Of a DNA stretch of 64,000 nucleotides, positions 55,878 through 64,000 are shown piece after piece. Position numbers and translations under genes: made by a program. Source of the stretch: Sporosarcina aquimarina (GTDB lineage Bacteria; Bacillota; Bacilli; Bacillales_A; Planococcaceae); assembly GCF_019748715.1 (NCBI RefSeq), contig NZ_JACLBZ010000014.1, positions 310,001 through 374,000 on the forward strand, read 5' to 3'. Numbering within the stretch: the stretch's first letter is position 1; each line of letters opens with the position of its first letter. The notes under the pieces are model-generated. The model did not search any database, was not told the origin of the DNA, and was given only the letters and a program-made list of their open reading frames with translations.

Positions 55878-56303
55878 ATGGCGTATCTTGGCGTGCTATT
55901 TATAGCCATTGCGTTTTTGATCGTAGCCATCTACCTCTCCATGTTGCTTGTGAAGTCGTCCCATTTGTTACTGACGGTCACCAAAACAGCGAAGCGAGTG
56001 GAAGAGAACTTGGATCAGAGCTTGGAATATGTGAATGGTTTACTAAACGAAACGGAAGAGTTGGCAACAGATGTTCAAGTGAAATTGGATGCGACGACGC
56101 CGCTTTTCTCGTCAATTGAAAACGTCGGACGTTCTAGTCAGTACTTGAGTGAAGAATTGACGAAACGAACGAAGCAATTTGAAGAAGATGGATCACTTTC
56201 AGGAACGAAACCATTCGTTCAAGCGATTCAATATGGAGAATTTGGCTCCGAACTCTTACGTTCATGGAAACGAGGAAAACAAAGTACGGAAAATAGTCGA
56301 TAG
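55878..56303 (+). CDS. DUF948 protein, pair A first gene
   Basis: A 141-residue protein with an N-terminal membrane segment (VLFIAIAFLIVAIYLSMLL) followed by a long amphipathic helix (KTAKRVEENLDQSLEYVNGLL). This is the DUF948 plan of YtxG, a general-stress protein in B. subtilis. AAAGGAGGAAGG gives a strong start at ATG 55878. The second DUF948 gene follows after 15 bases, and a related inverted pair lies at 59859-60724. Confidence 0.8.
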   Translation: MAYLGVLFIAIAFLIVAIYLSMLLVKSSHLLLTVTKTAKRVEENLDQSLEYVNGLLNETEELATDVQVKLDATTPLFSSIENVGRSSQYLSEELTKRTKQFEEDGSLSGTKPFVQAIQYGEFGSELLRSWKRGKQSTENSR

Positions 56304-56318
56304 AAATGAGGTATGAAG

Positions 56319-56816
56319 ATGGATCTCGTAGGAATTGGCGTCGTATTGATTGGTATCGCCTTTATAATTTTAGCCATTTATTTCTCTAAAGTCTTGCAGC
56401 AGGTAGGGAATATCTTGCAGGACGTAGATAAGACGGTAGGGGAGTTACCTCGCCAACTGAATGGCATTTTAGATGAAACAGGAAATTTGATTCAAAATAG
56501 TAATAACACGTTAGCGGATATGAATACGAAATTGGAAAATTTGACTCCGCTGTTTCAAGTAGTTGGAGATCTCGGTGAAACCACACAAGGTTTGACTTCT
56601 TCTCTAGTGGATGTAACTTCATCGGTACAGCAAAAAGGTGAGCATGCTAATAAATCCGAGCAAAATAAACGACTTGGTAATATTTACGGCTCAGCGATGT
56701 TAGGTTACTATTTCTTGAAAAAGCGTAAAGAATCTTCTACAGGATCAACCCATTCAAGAGTAGCGCAAGATCAACCCTTGAAAAAGTTACCATCACCTGA
56801 AAACACCGGTTACTGA
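56319..56816 (+). CDS. DUF948 protein, pair A second gene
   Basis: A 165-residue protein with a membrane segment (LVGIGVVLIGIAFIILAIYF) and coiled helix (LQDVDKTVGELPRQLNGILDE), ending in YGSAMLGYYFLKKRKES. It aligns by eye with the product at 59859-60299 (shared GIGV-LIGIA start, TPxFxVVGDxGE centre, LYGxxxYxLxxRKE end). It may form a membrane-bound helical complex with its neighbour. TGAGGTATG supports the start. Confidence 0.8.
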   Translation: MDLVGIGVVLIGIAFIILAIYFSKVLQQVGNILQDVDKTVGELPRQLNGILDETGNLIQNSNNTLADMNTKLENLTPLFQVVGDLGETTQGLTSSLVDVTSSVQQKGEHANKSEQNKRLGNIYGSAMLGYYFLKKRKESSTGSTHSRVAQDQPLKKLPSPENTGY

Positions 56817-56819
56817 AGG

Positions 56820-56905
56820 CTGGTGAATTCGGTCCTTGGATAGAAAATAATATATAACAGTTGGGGACACCATTCGTATATGAATTGGTGTCCCCGTTTT
56901 TATTG
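56820..56905 (+). repeat. Terminator-bearing repeat, copy B
   Basis: GGTGAATTCGG ... AGAAAATAATAT ... hairpin GGGGACACCATTC/GAATTGGTGTCCCC (56863-56896) then GTTTTTATTGA; related to copy A at 43913-44008. Confidence 0.7.
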
Positions 56906-57076
56906 ATGTACACAGTTTCAAGGAATTTACTGCACGAATGTAGAACTCATAACCAACTTAACTGTATTGCCTGCATCTAAATAAAGGTGCAGAATTGTTT
57001 TATGTATCTTGTAATTTATAATTGACATTTGGATACTATATATTACAATCAAAGTAGGGAATTGAGGTGAAGGTTT

Positions 57077-57289
57077 TTGAAAGAAATCTCAGTTAAAAAT
57101 AAAGTAAAAATTACTCGGATTGAAAAGGGAAAGATGACCCAAATAGAATTAGCCAACTTGGTCGGAGTTACCCGACAGACGATGAATTTAATTGAAGCAC
57201 AAAAATATAATCCTTCCATTCGAATATGTCTTCTAATCGCACGGTTTTTAGAAAAACCATTAGACGAGCTTTTTTGGATTGACGATTAA
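57077..57289 (+). CDS. Small XRE-type transcription regulator
   Basis: A 70-residue single-domain repressor: MTQIELANLVGVTRQTMNLIEAQKYNPSIRI is the helix-turn-helix and LLIARFLEKPLDELFWIDD the usual end. TTG 57077 follows GAGGTGAAGG. A membrane protein gene follows after 29 bases; such HTH-membrane pairs are usually autoregulated. Confidence 0.85.
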   Translation: MKEISVKNKVKITRIEKGKMTQIELANLVGVTRQTMNLIEAQKYNPSIRICLLIARFLEKPLDELFWIDD

Positions 57290-57318
57290 AACTTATTAAC
57301 AAGAAAGGAGAATTCAGT

Positions 57319-57717
57319 ATGCGTTTACCAAAGTGGGGATTGTTGATATTCAATATGTTATTGTGTGCGGCATTTGCATATGTAAGTATTTCATCATATT
57401 CCAATGGGGCGATGATTTGGTGGTTATGGGGGCTAATCTCTATCCTATATGGATTTACCACTATTACTCTTTTTGTAAAGGGGGTTAAGGAAGGTTGGTC
57501 TTCAACTGAAATTGTGGAGGATGAACGGACTTGGAATGTTCGACTCGTATCATGTTTCATCTCTTTTATTTTTATCCTGCTTTTCTTAACCGTTGGTATT
57601 ATTGCCTATTACACAGAGAATTTATCCTTAGATCCTGTTGCTTACATGATTCTTGCAGTCACTGCAAGTGTAGTAGTATTTGCAATAGCTCAAGTTGTAC
57701 AGTCGATTCAAAAGTAA
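57319..57717 (+). CDS. Membrane protein paired with the XRE regulator
   Basis: A 132-residue protein with four membrane segments (about 7-24, 30-53, 79-101, 106-127) and a charged loop (VKEGWSSTEIVEDERTWNVR). AAAGGAGAA precedes ATG 57319. The ETGIVEDERT-like loop before a pair of spans recalls DUF2178-type proteins that accompany XRE regulators, but the family call is tentative. Confidence 0.7.
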   Translation: MRLPKWGLLIFNMLLCAAFAYVSISSYSNGAMIWWLWGLISILYGFTTITLFVKGVKEGWSSTEIVEDERTWNVRLVSCFISFIFILLFLTVGIIAYYTENLSLDPVAYMILAVTASVVVFAIAQVVQSIQK

Positions 57718-57801
57718 TTTAAGGGCTGTGATTTTGTGCGCTTTAACGGCATAAAGAAACGTGGATTTTTTATTATCGGGCCAAATTTTGGAGGGATTAA
57801 T

Positions 57802-57981
57802 ATGAAGGACAGGGTATTGTCCATGGTAATATAATCTTTTATTGTAGGAGGTGTAGCTATAAGTAGCATGGATTCCCTAAGTCATGCTTTCAAATCAAAT
57901 TTTTACATCTTAGCTATGGTTATTTTAGGGGCGATTGTGCTACTTTATCTTTTTGAAAAGGTTAAAAGCATTGGAGAGTAG
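57802..57981 (+). pseudogene. Small membrane protein gene with an in-frame stop
   Basis: ATG 57802 after GGAGGGA reads MKDRVLSMVI, meets TAA at 57832-57834, then continues in the same frame SFIVGGVAISSMDSLSHAF, and a membrane segment, to 57981. The whole would be a 59-residue two-span protein. A second start (ATG 57868, with GTAGGAGGTG upstream) could still give 37 residues with the last membrane span. Confidence 0.55.
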
Positions 57982-58044
57982 CCTATATATAGTGTCGGCA
58001 ATCGGGTGGGCTTAATGGAATAAGCGATAGAGTGAGGTGTTAAA

Positions 58045-58476
58045 ATGAAGTTCCATCTGTTAGGTGAGAAAACTGTATTAGAAATAGATGTCTTAGCTCG
58101 TATGTATCCGAACAGTTCTGATTATTGGGACGGAAACTGGCTTAGTTCAAATTTGAAAATTGAAATTCCAGGGTATACAGTTGACTTTAGTGCAAGTTTA
58201 AGAGCAGATGAAATTAGAGATTTTTTGAATGACGTAAAGTTAATGCATAGGAATTTATCTGGGAAAGCGAAATTGACAAGTTTAGAAGACTATATACATC
58301 TTGAAGGTGAAATGGATAAGCGGGGTCATATAGATTGGTCTGGAGAGACATGTTATCCAGCAGGAAGCGGTGCGGTACTAACCTTTGAATTTGTATCAAA
58401 TCAATCCTATTTAGAAGAGGTTATTAAAGAGTTAGAGGATATAACCTATGTATATCCAGTAACAGGTAAGCCGTAG
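58045..58476 (+). CDS. WapI-family immunity-type protein
   Basis: A 143-residue cytosolic protein. The segment SSDYWDGNWLSSNLKIEIPGY (about 24-44) followed by SLRADEIRDF matches the WapI-type family, whose namesake protects B. subtilis from the toxin tip of WapA. No toxin gene lies within the window, so it would be an orphan. GTGAGGTG supports ATG 58045. Family assignment is by memory of this motif. Confidence 0.65.
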   Translation: MKFHLLGEKTVLEIDVLARMYPNSSDYWDGNWLSSNLKIEIPGYTVDFSASLRADEIRDFLNDVKLMHRNLSGKAKLTSLEDYIHLEGEMDKRGHIDWSGETCYPAGSGAVLTFEFVSNQSYLEEVIKELEDITYVYPVTGKP

Positions 58477-58593
58477 TCTTCAATTATGGGCGTGACGGTT
58501 TAAAAACATATACTATAATCGGTCCCAATTGTTGAATGACATGTTTTACAAGGTGGGGCAACACCACTAAAATAAACTTGGAGGTTTAAAAAT

Positions 58594-59091
58594 ATGAAAC
58601 CATCAGGGACGCTATACTTTTTCTGTGGAAAAATGGGCGCAGGAAAATCAACTAAATCAAAACAAATGGCAATAGATAAACATGCGGTACTGTTATCTGA
58701 GGATGAATGGCTTTCATCTCTTTATCCCAATCAAATCGGATCATTTGAGGATTATCTAAAATTTTCGGCGCAGATCAAGCCGTTGGTGAAAAAGCATGTC
58801 CAAAATATATTAAGCGTCGGTACAGATGTAGTGATGGATTTTCCAGCTAACACTCAAAAGCAACGAAAATGGTTTTTGGATATGGTGTTAGATGTCAATG
58901 CAAGCCATCAATTAATTTTCCTTAATCTTAATAATGAGCAATGCTTACGTCAAATTGCACAAAGGCGTAACGAACAACCTGAAAGAGCGGATTTTGACAC
59001 GGAAGCGGTGTTTACTCATGTTACTAACTTTTTTGAAGCACCAGAGGCATTCGAGGGTTTAAATATTTTAGAGTTTAGTGGAAAAGAATAA
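58594..59091 (+). CDS. P-loop ATPase/kinase (AAA_33 or zeta-like)
   Basis: A 165-residue protein with Walker A GKMGAGKSTKS (about residue 12), an acidic SEDEWLSSLYP segment and a later arginine-rich lid (QIAQRRNEQPERADF). This fits small nucleoside or antibiotic-type kinases and zeta-toxin-like folds; no partner antitoxin is seen. GGAGG ten bases upstream supports the start. The substrate is unknown. Confidence 0.78.
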   Translation: MKPSGTLYFFCGKMGAGKSTKSKQMAIDKHAVLLSEDEWLSSLYPNQIGSFEDYLKFSAQIKPLVKKHVQNILSVGTDVVMDFPANTQKQRKWFLDMVLDVNASHQLIFLNLNNEQCLRQIAQRRNEQPERADFDTEAVFTHVTNFFEAPEAFEGLNILEFSGKE

Positions 59092-59246
59092 TAAGGAGTT
59101 CAACACAACATTGGGGTAGCTTTCAACAAAAGGGAGCTCTTCTTAAATGGTAAATGATTTCTGATTGAGCCTGCCATAGGGCATTTTTTTCATTAACGCA
59201 TCATGGCTTGCGAAATAATAGTATTTGTTATAAAGGGGGAATTGGA

Positions 59247-59753
59247 GTGGCAGTAATAATTAGGAAATATGAAGACGCGGACTTACCACATATGATCACA
59301 ATATGGAATGATATTGTGGAAGAAGGTATGGCTTTCCCAGAAGAGGGGCCATTGACAATTGAGGAAGCACGTTCTTTTTTTGCAGAACAATCCTATACAG
59401 GTGTGGCCGTCGACAACGGTGAGATAGTGGGTCTTTATATTGTACACCCGAATAATGTAGGGCGTTGCGGACATATTGCCAACGCTTCCTATGGTGTCAA
59501 AGCTGGACAAAGAGGTAAACGTATTGGCGAAAGGCTAGTGGTTGATTCATTGGAAAGAGCAAAATCACTGGGTTTTCGAATCATGCAATTTAATGCGGTG
59601 CTGGCTACGAACGAAGGGGCGATTCACCTATACAAAAAACTAGGATTTACCCCGCTAGGTTTAATTCCAGGAGGATTTAGACAGAAAAACGGTCATTATG
59701 TCGATATTATTCCTTTTTATATTGAAATGAATACAAATAAAGGTCTTTCTTGA
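59247..59753 (+). CDS. GNAT-family N-acetyltransferase
   Basis: A 168-residue acetyltransferase with the acetyl-CoA loop GVKAGQRGKRIGERLV (about 85-100; Q/R-x-x-G-x-G/A type) and the late NEGAIHLYKKLGFTPLG segment (about 132). The start is GTG 59247, with AAAGGGGG upstream; a longer frame lacks a site. Acceptor unknown. Confidence 0.85.
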   Translation: MAVIIRKYEDADLPHMITIWNDIVEEGMAFPEEGPLTIEEARSFFAEQSYTGVAVDNGEIVGLYIVHPNNVGRCGHIANASYGVKAGQRGKRIGERLVVDSLERAKSLGFRIMQFNAVLATNEGAIHLYKKLGFTPLGLIPGGFRQKNGHYVDIIPFYIEMNTNKGLS

Positions 59754-59821
59754 GTTCCGCAAGATGAAGTTGTTCCACAAATGGGGCATCCACCCTGTTA
59801 AATGTAGTTTGCATGCAAAAT

Positions 59822-59852
59822 GCCCTCCTGCAACATACTACAGGAGGGCAAT
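59822..59852. terminator. Terminator of the minus-strand DUF948 pair
   Basis: TGCCCTCCTG and CAGGAGGGCA arms around a short loop; may serve both convergent genes. Confidence 0.8.
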
Positions 59853-59858
59853 CATGTC

Positions 59859-60299
59859 TTATAGTTTTTGAAGTTTCTTCAGTTCTTTACGCTGTTGCAA
59901 CAAATAAAACACGATTGTCACTAACCCGTATAATCCTTTGTATTCTTTCTCTTTCACAAAATCACTTGCATTTCCGACACGCTCTTTCAATCGTACGGAA
60001 CGATCGAGCGCAGCTGTTGTTACCTCACGTGACGCTTCACCAACATCGCCGACGATTTCGAAAACAGGCGTTACTTCTGTAATTTGCTTATTTACATTGC
60101 TAATCGTTTCATTGCTTGTGTGAAGTATTTGCTGTGTCTGTCCCGTTAAATCCGCTACCGTTGACGGCAGGGTATCTGTCGTCTTTTTAACGCTTTCCAA
60201 CACCTCGGTTAACTTCCCAAGCGGTTTGATCAGAATGACGGCTACTATAATAAGTGCAATGCCAATTAGTAAGACGCCTATGCCTAGTACCCAATCCAT
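59859..60299 (-). CDS. DUF948 protein, pair B second gene
   Basis: A 146-residue membrane-anchored helical protein: LGIGVLLIGIALIIVAVILI, then LTEVLESVKKTTDTLPSTVADL, and the TPVFEIVGDVGEASREV centre shared with the gene at 56319. AGAGGTGAATTTG is well placed for ATG 60299. It lies five bases after its partner's stop. Confidence 0.8.
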   Translation of the reverse strand: MDWVLGIGVLLIGIALIIVAVILIKPLGKLTEVLESVKKTTDTLPSTVADLTGQTQQILHTSNETISNVNKQITEVTPVFEIVGDVGEASREVTTAALDRSVRLKERVGNASDFVKEKEYKGLYGLVTIVFYLLQQRKELKKLQKL

Positions 60300-60304
60300 C
60301 AAAT

Positions 60305-60724
60305 TCACCTCTTTCCTTTCTGTTGCTTCGCGCTGTAATACATACGCGCTGCTGCTTCAGATAAAACAGTTGTTTGTTGCATCAGTTTTGCGTATTTTCC
60401 TGGGGTCGCAGCTACTTGATCGGCTATTTTCGTTAAGGAATGCTGTACATACTCTGTAGAATCACGAAGTTCCTTTGCCGAAGCCGCCAATCCATCAACA
60501 GATTGTAATTTGGCATTCGCATCTTCCGCAATTCGATTCGTCTGATTCATCAGCTGATCCGTCTTATCTGTAATGCCACCCACTTTTAATTCTACGCGTT
60601 TCATCGTGTCCGTTACGTCTTTCATTGCTTCTTTGACCGTTTTGGCCGTTTTGATAATAGCAATTGCAATGACTACTAAGGCCGCTACGGCGACTATGGC
60701 ACTAATATACAAGAGCACCTTCAA
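60305..60724 (-). CDS. DUF948 protein, pair B first gene
   Basis: A 139-residue protein with an N-terminal membrane segment (LYISAIVAVAALVVIAIAII) and heptad-type helix (KDVTDTMKRVELKVGGITDK). TTG 60724 follows GGAGGTGACGAGA; a GTG five codons upstream overlaps that site. It corresponds in order and design to the gene at 55878. Confidence 0.78.
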   Translation of the reverse strand: MKVLLYISAIVAVAALVVIAIAIIKTAKTVKEAMKDVTDTMKRVELKVGGITDKTDQLMNQTNRIAEDANAKLQSVDGLAASAKELRDSTEYVQHSLTKIADQVAATPGKYAKLMQQTTVLSEAAARMYYSAKQQKGKR

Positions 60725-60739
60725 TCTCGTCACCTCCAC

Positions 60740-61039
60740 ATGATAAAAACATGAACTATTTTATACAAAACGTCTGCCGAATTGCAATTGCGGGTTGACG
60801 TTCCATACCCTTGTCTTTCCACAAATGAGGAGAATCTAAACCCCAGCTTGCTTGTGGCTTCTATTTGATATGCTTAACATATCATAAAAACAGGATTTAT
60901 CCACTTTGTATCTATCTCAATTTCGAAAAAACTTTCGTTGCGCCAAAAGGGAATACTTTTCTGCCCATTTTGTGAGTTGAAATCATTTACTGCGCTTATT
61001 GTTTAATGTTAAACTAACTGCATGAAGGAGTGGTTGATT
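60740..61039. other. Divergent intergenic region with two palindromes
   Basis: No gene. TGATATG-CTTAA-CATATCA (60866-60884) is a perfect 7-base inverted repeat, and GTTTAATGTTAAAC (61001-61014) lies close to the SDR start. Confidence 0.5.
61001..61014. promoter_or_regulatory. Possible operator of the SDR gene
   Basis: GTTTAA-TG-TTAAAC, a perfect palindrome 25 bases before the SDR start; candidate site for the MarR protein encoded at 61862. Confidence 0.4.
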
Positions 61040-61792
61040 ATGAAACTAGAAAACAAAGTTGCCATCATTACCGGGGGAGCAGGCGGTATCGGCTTTGGAA
61101 TTGCAACAGCCTATGTAAAAGAAGGTGCAACCGTTGCCATTGTCGACTTGAATCAACAAGCAGGTGAGGCAGCGATAGAAAAACTGAAAGAAATTTCTCC
61201 TCAGTCCATATTCATTCAAGCGGATCTATCCGATCATTTGACCTTACCATCTATTGTGGAAAAAGTAGTCCAGACCTTTGGGAAATTGGATATCTTGGTC
61301 AACAATGCGCACGCTTCACGTATGAAGCCATTCGAGGAAACAACTAAAGAAGACCTAGACCTTTCATTCGGCACGGGATTCTACCCTACTTTTTATTTGA
61401 TGCAGGCAGCGCTTCCACATTTAAAAGAGACAAAGGGAAAAGTCGTGAATTTTGCATCAGGCGCAGGAATTAACGGGGACGTCAATCAAGTTTCCTATGC
61501 AGCTGCAAAAGAAGCGATCCGTGCGGTTACTCGGGTAGCTGCAAACGAATGGGGACAATATGGTATTACATGCAACTTGATTTCCCCAATTGCGAAAACT
61601 CCGGGGATTGAACAGTGGGCAGAAGAACATCCTGATTTCTATAAAGCCATGCTCAGCAAGAATCCTTTAGGCCGACTTGGAGATCCTGAAAAAGACATTG
61701 GTCGGACTGCTGTTTTTCTGGCTAGCGAAGACTCGGATTATATAACAGGTCAGACATTGATGGTGGACGGCGGTTCCATCAAACTTCGATAA
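61040..61792 (+). CDS. SDR-family oxidoreductase
   Basis: A 250-residue classical short-chain dehydrogenase: cofactor loop ITGGAGGIGFG (about 11), NNAHAS (about 86), catalytic Ser in FASGAG and YxxxK in SYAAAKEA (about 152), and C-terminal TGQTLMVDGG. The acidic VDLNQ end of strand 2 suggests NAD(H). AAGGAG (61025-61030) supports ATG 61040. It is convergent with a MarR regulator 70 bases away. Confidence 0.88.
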   Translation: MKLENKVAIITGGAGGIGFGIATAYVKEGATVAIVDLNQQAGEAAIEKLKEISPQSIFIQADLSDHLTLPSIVEKVVQTFGKLDILVNNAHASRMKPFEETTKEDLDLSFGTGFYPTFYLMQAALPHLKETKGKVVNFASGAGINGDVNQVSYAAAKEAIRAVTRVAANEWGQYGITCNLISPIAKTPGIEQWAEEHPDFYKAMLSKNPLGRLGDPEKDIGRTAVFLASEDSDYITGQTLMVDGGSIKLR

Positions 61793-61802
61793 TAACTCAT
61801 GC

Positions 61803-61850
61803 AAAAGGCTGTTGCCGAAAGAAAATTCTTTCAGTGACAGCCTTTTTTGA
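61803..61850. terminator. Terminator between the SDR and MarR genes
   Basis: AAAAGGCTGT and ACAGCCTTTT arms with an inner GAAAG/CTTTC stem and T-run. Confidence 0.8.
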
Positions 61851-61861
61851 CGCATTAAAAA

Positions 61862-62287
61862 TCAGATGAATGTCTCATTCAACTTCGTATAAATCTTTAA
61901 CAATTGGCTCTGCTCGGCGGCAGATAGATGGCTAAAAAATTCGGTTCGTACTTGTTGACCGTATCGTTTAGCTTCATTCAAGACCTCCAAGCCAAGAGGT
62001 GTGATATTCCAATACTTCGTACGTCGATCTTCTTTATCATTTCGCAGCGTAATATATTCATTTTTGATGAGTTTGGTCGATAAATGAGTAAGAGAGGCCG
62101 GCGTATAGCCGAGAGTCTCTGCCAGATCGGATGGACGCAGTTCCCCGTTGTTATGTAGTTCTAACAGCACTAGGATGTGAGAAATGCCAAGTGACAACTC
62201 AGACTCACGCTGGAAGCGAATGAGCATTTTATTCGTTACTTGATCCATCGTATGGAGCAAATTGAAGAAGGTTTGTTCATCTTTCAA
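61862..62287 (-). CDS. MarR-family transcription regulator
   Basis: A 141-residue winged-helix protein: LRPSDLAETLGYTPASLTHLSTKLIKNEYITLR is the recognition region and NDKEDRRTKYW the wing. TTG 62287 follows GGCAGGTG; GTG 62296 is an alternative. Its convergent neighbour, the SDR gene, is a candidate target. Confidence 0.85.
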   Translation of the reverse strand: MKDEQTFFNLLHTMDQVTNKMLIRFQRESELSLGISHILVLLELHNNGELRPSDLAETLGYTPASLTHLSTKLIKNEYITLRNDKEDRRTKYWNITPLGLEVLNEAKRYGQQVRTEFFSHLSAAEQSQLLKIYTKLNETFI

Positions 62288-62676
62288 ATGGGACACCTGC
62301 CTTTCTTTTATGATCAATTATGTCCCGGCGGTATTGCGCCCAAATTTTGGATTTAAAATTTGTGTCATCTGCCGGAAGCTTTATCTTTGTTCTGGAAATC
62401 CGTTGAACAGGAAAGAAAACCGTATTCCTCTCACCAGCCATAAAGGCGGGGGTTTTCTGCTGAATAAAGATAAACCTTATGTTCATATACTATTCATTAT
62501 ACAGCAATTTGAGTATTTACAACATTTCTATGACAAATTCGCCATGAACTACTTTACTTTGCTATCGAAAATAAAGAGATTTACATTTTCTACTTTTTAA
62601 TTACAGATTGATAGCGTATTATTAAGACAACGAATGAACTAGATGATTAGAAAGAGAAAGGTGGGCAAAAAGATTG
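62288..62676. other. Intergenic stretch without a gene
   Basis: No credible coding frame. GAAAGGTGGG (about 62657) is the ribosome-binding site of the chemotaxis receptor. No sigma-D promoter was recognised. Confidence 0.45.
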
Positions 62677-64000
62677 ATGAAATTTAGAGATTCACTAACA
62701 TTTCAACTAGGAACGATTATTGCCGGGATCTTAGTAGTAATGCTAGCGATCACATCGATTGCCACGTACAAAACAGCATATGATAAATTATATGACGCAG
62801 CTGGAATTGAAGCATATGGCTGTGCCAATATTACAACCGGTCTGATTCGTCCGGATGAAATGGAAAAGGCGATGGCTGGTGATCTTCAGACGCAGGATGA
62901 AATTGGAAAAACATTGAATTGGACAACTGATCACAAAGATATATTTGAAACGCAATATATTTTGGATTTGGATGGTAATTTGATTGCATTGGATGACAAT
63001 CTGAAAAGTAAAGGGTTTAAGCCTGGAGATGCGTTCCACATGGATAAGAAAGCAGTGGACGATTTGCTGGCACACGCACATCCTTCCTATTCCGAACCTT
63101 ATGAGTTTGGCGGCATGAAGAGATTATCCGGTTATGCGCCTATCCATAAAGACCATGATCCAAGCAAGGAAATTATTGCGGTCAGTGTCATTGATTTTGA
63201 TGCCGATATCGTGAAAAATCGTACGTGGGATGTTGTGCGCGACGGCATTTTGATCAGCATTATTCCGATGCTGCTAGCTTCCATTGTAACAGGCTTCCTC
63301 ATTCGTCGAAAAACGAAGCCGATTTCCAGCTTGATTGTCCAAGCGAAGAAAATTGCGGATGGAGATTTGGCAGTGGAAACCACAACCGTCCACTCGAACG
63401 ATGAAGTAGGGGACTTGGCACGCACGTTGAATCGCATGACAGTGAACCTGCAAGAAATGATCGGGACGATGAACACTACATCGCATCAGTTATCTGAGAA
63501 TTCAAATGAAACTTCTAGTTCGTTGAATGAAATGCGAGAAGCTGTCTCTATGGTTGCGAATAGCATTGAAGAAGTGGCAACAGCGGTGACAGATGGAACA
63601 ACTACCGCCGAAAGTGCAACGGAAATCTTAACGAATTTGGCCAACGACTTACGCAGTACGAAAGAAGATGCAGATGCTATGCTCGTCAATTCCAATGAAA
63701 CGATGAACATTGCGCTCGAAGGCGCACAGCGGGCTAACGAAATCAGCAGAGACATGGAATTGATTCGAACCGGGTCACAAGAAGTTGGAGATACCATTCA
63801 AAACTTGGTGGAATCCACAACGAAAATTCAAGATATTACAGGGTCGATTGCCGGAATTGCGGCACAAACGAACTTGCTCGCCCTGAACGCATCCATTGAA
63901 GCCGCTCGTGCCGGCGAACATGGTAAAGGATTTGCGGTAGTTGCCGAAGAAGTACGAAAATTGGCGGAGCAGTCCAATCAAGAAGTGCTGGAAGTGGAGA
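62677..64000 (+). CDS. Methyl-accepting chemotaxis protein (partial, 3' end missing)
   Basis: A transmembrane receptor running off the window after 441 codons. Layout: membrane segment ([19 protein letters not shown], about 10-28), an extracellular sensory domain (about 30-190), a second segment ([21 protein letters not shown], about 188-208), a HAMP domain with [15 protein letters not shown], and the signalling helix with the invariant tip [22 protein letters not shown]-type text (about 395-420). The frame has no stop before 64000. Ligand unknown. Confidence 0.93.
   Translation, partial: MKFRDSLTFQLGTIIAGILVVMLAITSIATYKTAYDKLYDAAGIEAYGCANITTGLIRPDEMEKAMAGDLQTQDEIGKTLNWTTDHKDIFETQYILDLDGNLIALDDNLKSKGFKPGDAFHMDKKAVDDLLAHAHPSYSEPYEFGGMKRLSGYAPIHKDHDPSKEIIAVSVIDFDADIVKNRTWDVVRDGILISIIPMLLASIVTGFLIRRKTKPISSLIVQAKKIADGDLAVETTTVHSNDEVGDLARTLNRMTVNLQEMIGTMNTTSHQLSENSNETSSSLNEMREAVSMVANSIEEVATAVTDGTTTAESATEILTNLANDLRSTKEDADAMLVNSNETMNIALEGAQRANEISRDMELIRTGSQEVGDTIQNLVESTTKIQDITGSIAGIAAQTNLLALNASIEAARAGEHGKGFAVVAEEVRKLAEQSNQEVLEVE

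Noticed and set aside
62288-62600. 112-codon plus-strand frame opposite the MarR start
   Set aside because: Overlaps the MarR gene start antisense and has no ribosome-binding site or recognisable protein pattern.

Overview
The window looks like chromosome from a spore-forming, low-GC Gram-positive rod of the Planococcaceae, most likely Sporosarcina or a close relative. Ribosome-binding sites are strong (AAAGGAGG type) and GTG and TTG starts are common. Gene order follows Bacillus subtilis in long blocks: rplU-prp-rpmA-spo0B-obg-pheB-pheA, ruvA-ruvB-queA-tgt-yajC-yrbG-spoVB-comN-secDF, recJ-apt-relA-dtd, and hisS-aspS-6S RNA-tcdA. No rRNA, tRNA, transposase, integrase or CRISPR array was seen. 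The genus is an inference from gene content only.

Layout. 1-2 kb: small hypothetical genes and a frameshifted ECF sigma/anti-sigma relic. 2-27 kb: a core block for ribosome biogenesis, sporulation, aromatic amino acid synthesis, DNA repair, tRNA modification, protein export and the stringent response. 27-29 kb: a truncated DUF4260 gene and the lipid II flippase amj. 29.5-35 kb: a putative quinone/aromatic-compound detoxification region with a MarR regulator, two VOC dioxygenases, a luciferase-like monooxygenase, an FMN reductase and a WrbA-type quinone reductase. Two sites closely resembling the B. subtilis MhqR operator lie before the second dioxygenase. 35-44 kb: a DUF2975/HTH pair, an SH3-amidase, T-box-controlled hisS, aspS, 6S RNA, tcdA and a semialdehyde dehydrogenase. 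44-52 kb: an accessory stretch with peptidase E, an intact ECF sigma operon and many small or frameshifted membrane-protein genes. 52-64 kb: HD phosphohydrolase, ilvA, two duplicated DUF948 gene pairs in opposite orientation, an orphan WapI-type immunity gene, P-loop kinase, GNAT, SDR/MarR and the start of a chemotaxis receptor.

The observation most worth following is a family of about 130-190 bp GC-rich intergenic repeats (6545-6716, 6877-7006, 18098-18289, 39330-39458, with half copies near 16366 and 52821). Their ends and internal arms form nested helices, and paired arms change together between copies. For example the central stem is GGTGAG/CTCACC, GATGAG/CTCATC or CTTGAG/CTCAAG. Such compensatory change indicates a selected folded structure in RNA or single-stranded DNA. 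A second short intergenic repeat family and a duplicated terminator-bearing repeat (43913-44008, 56820-56905) are also present.
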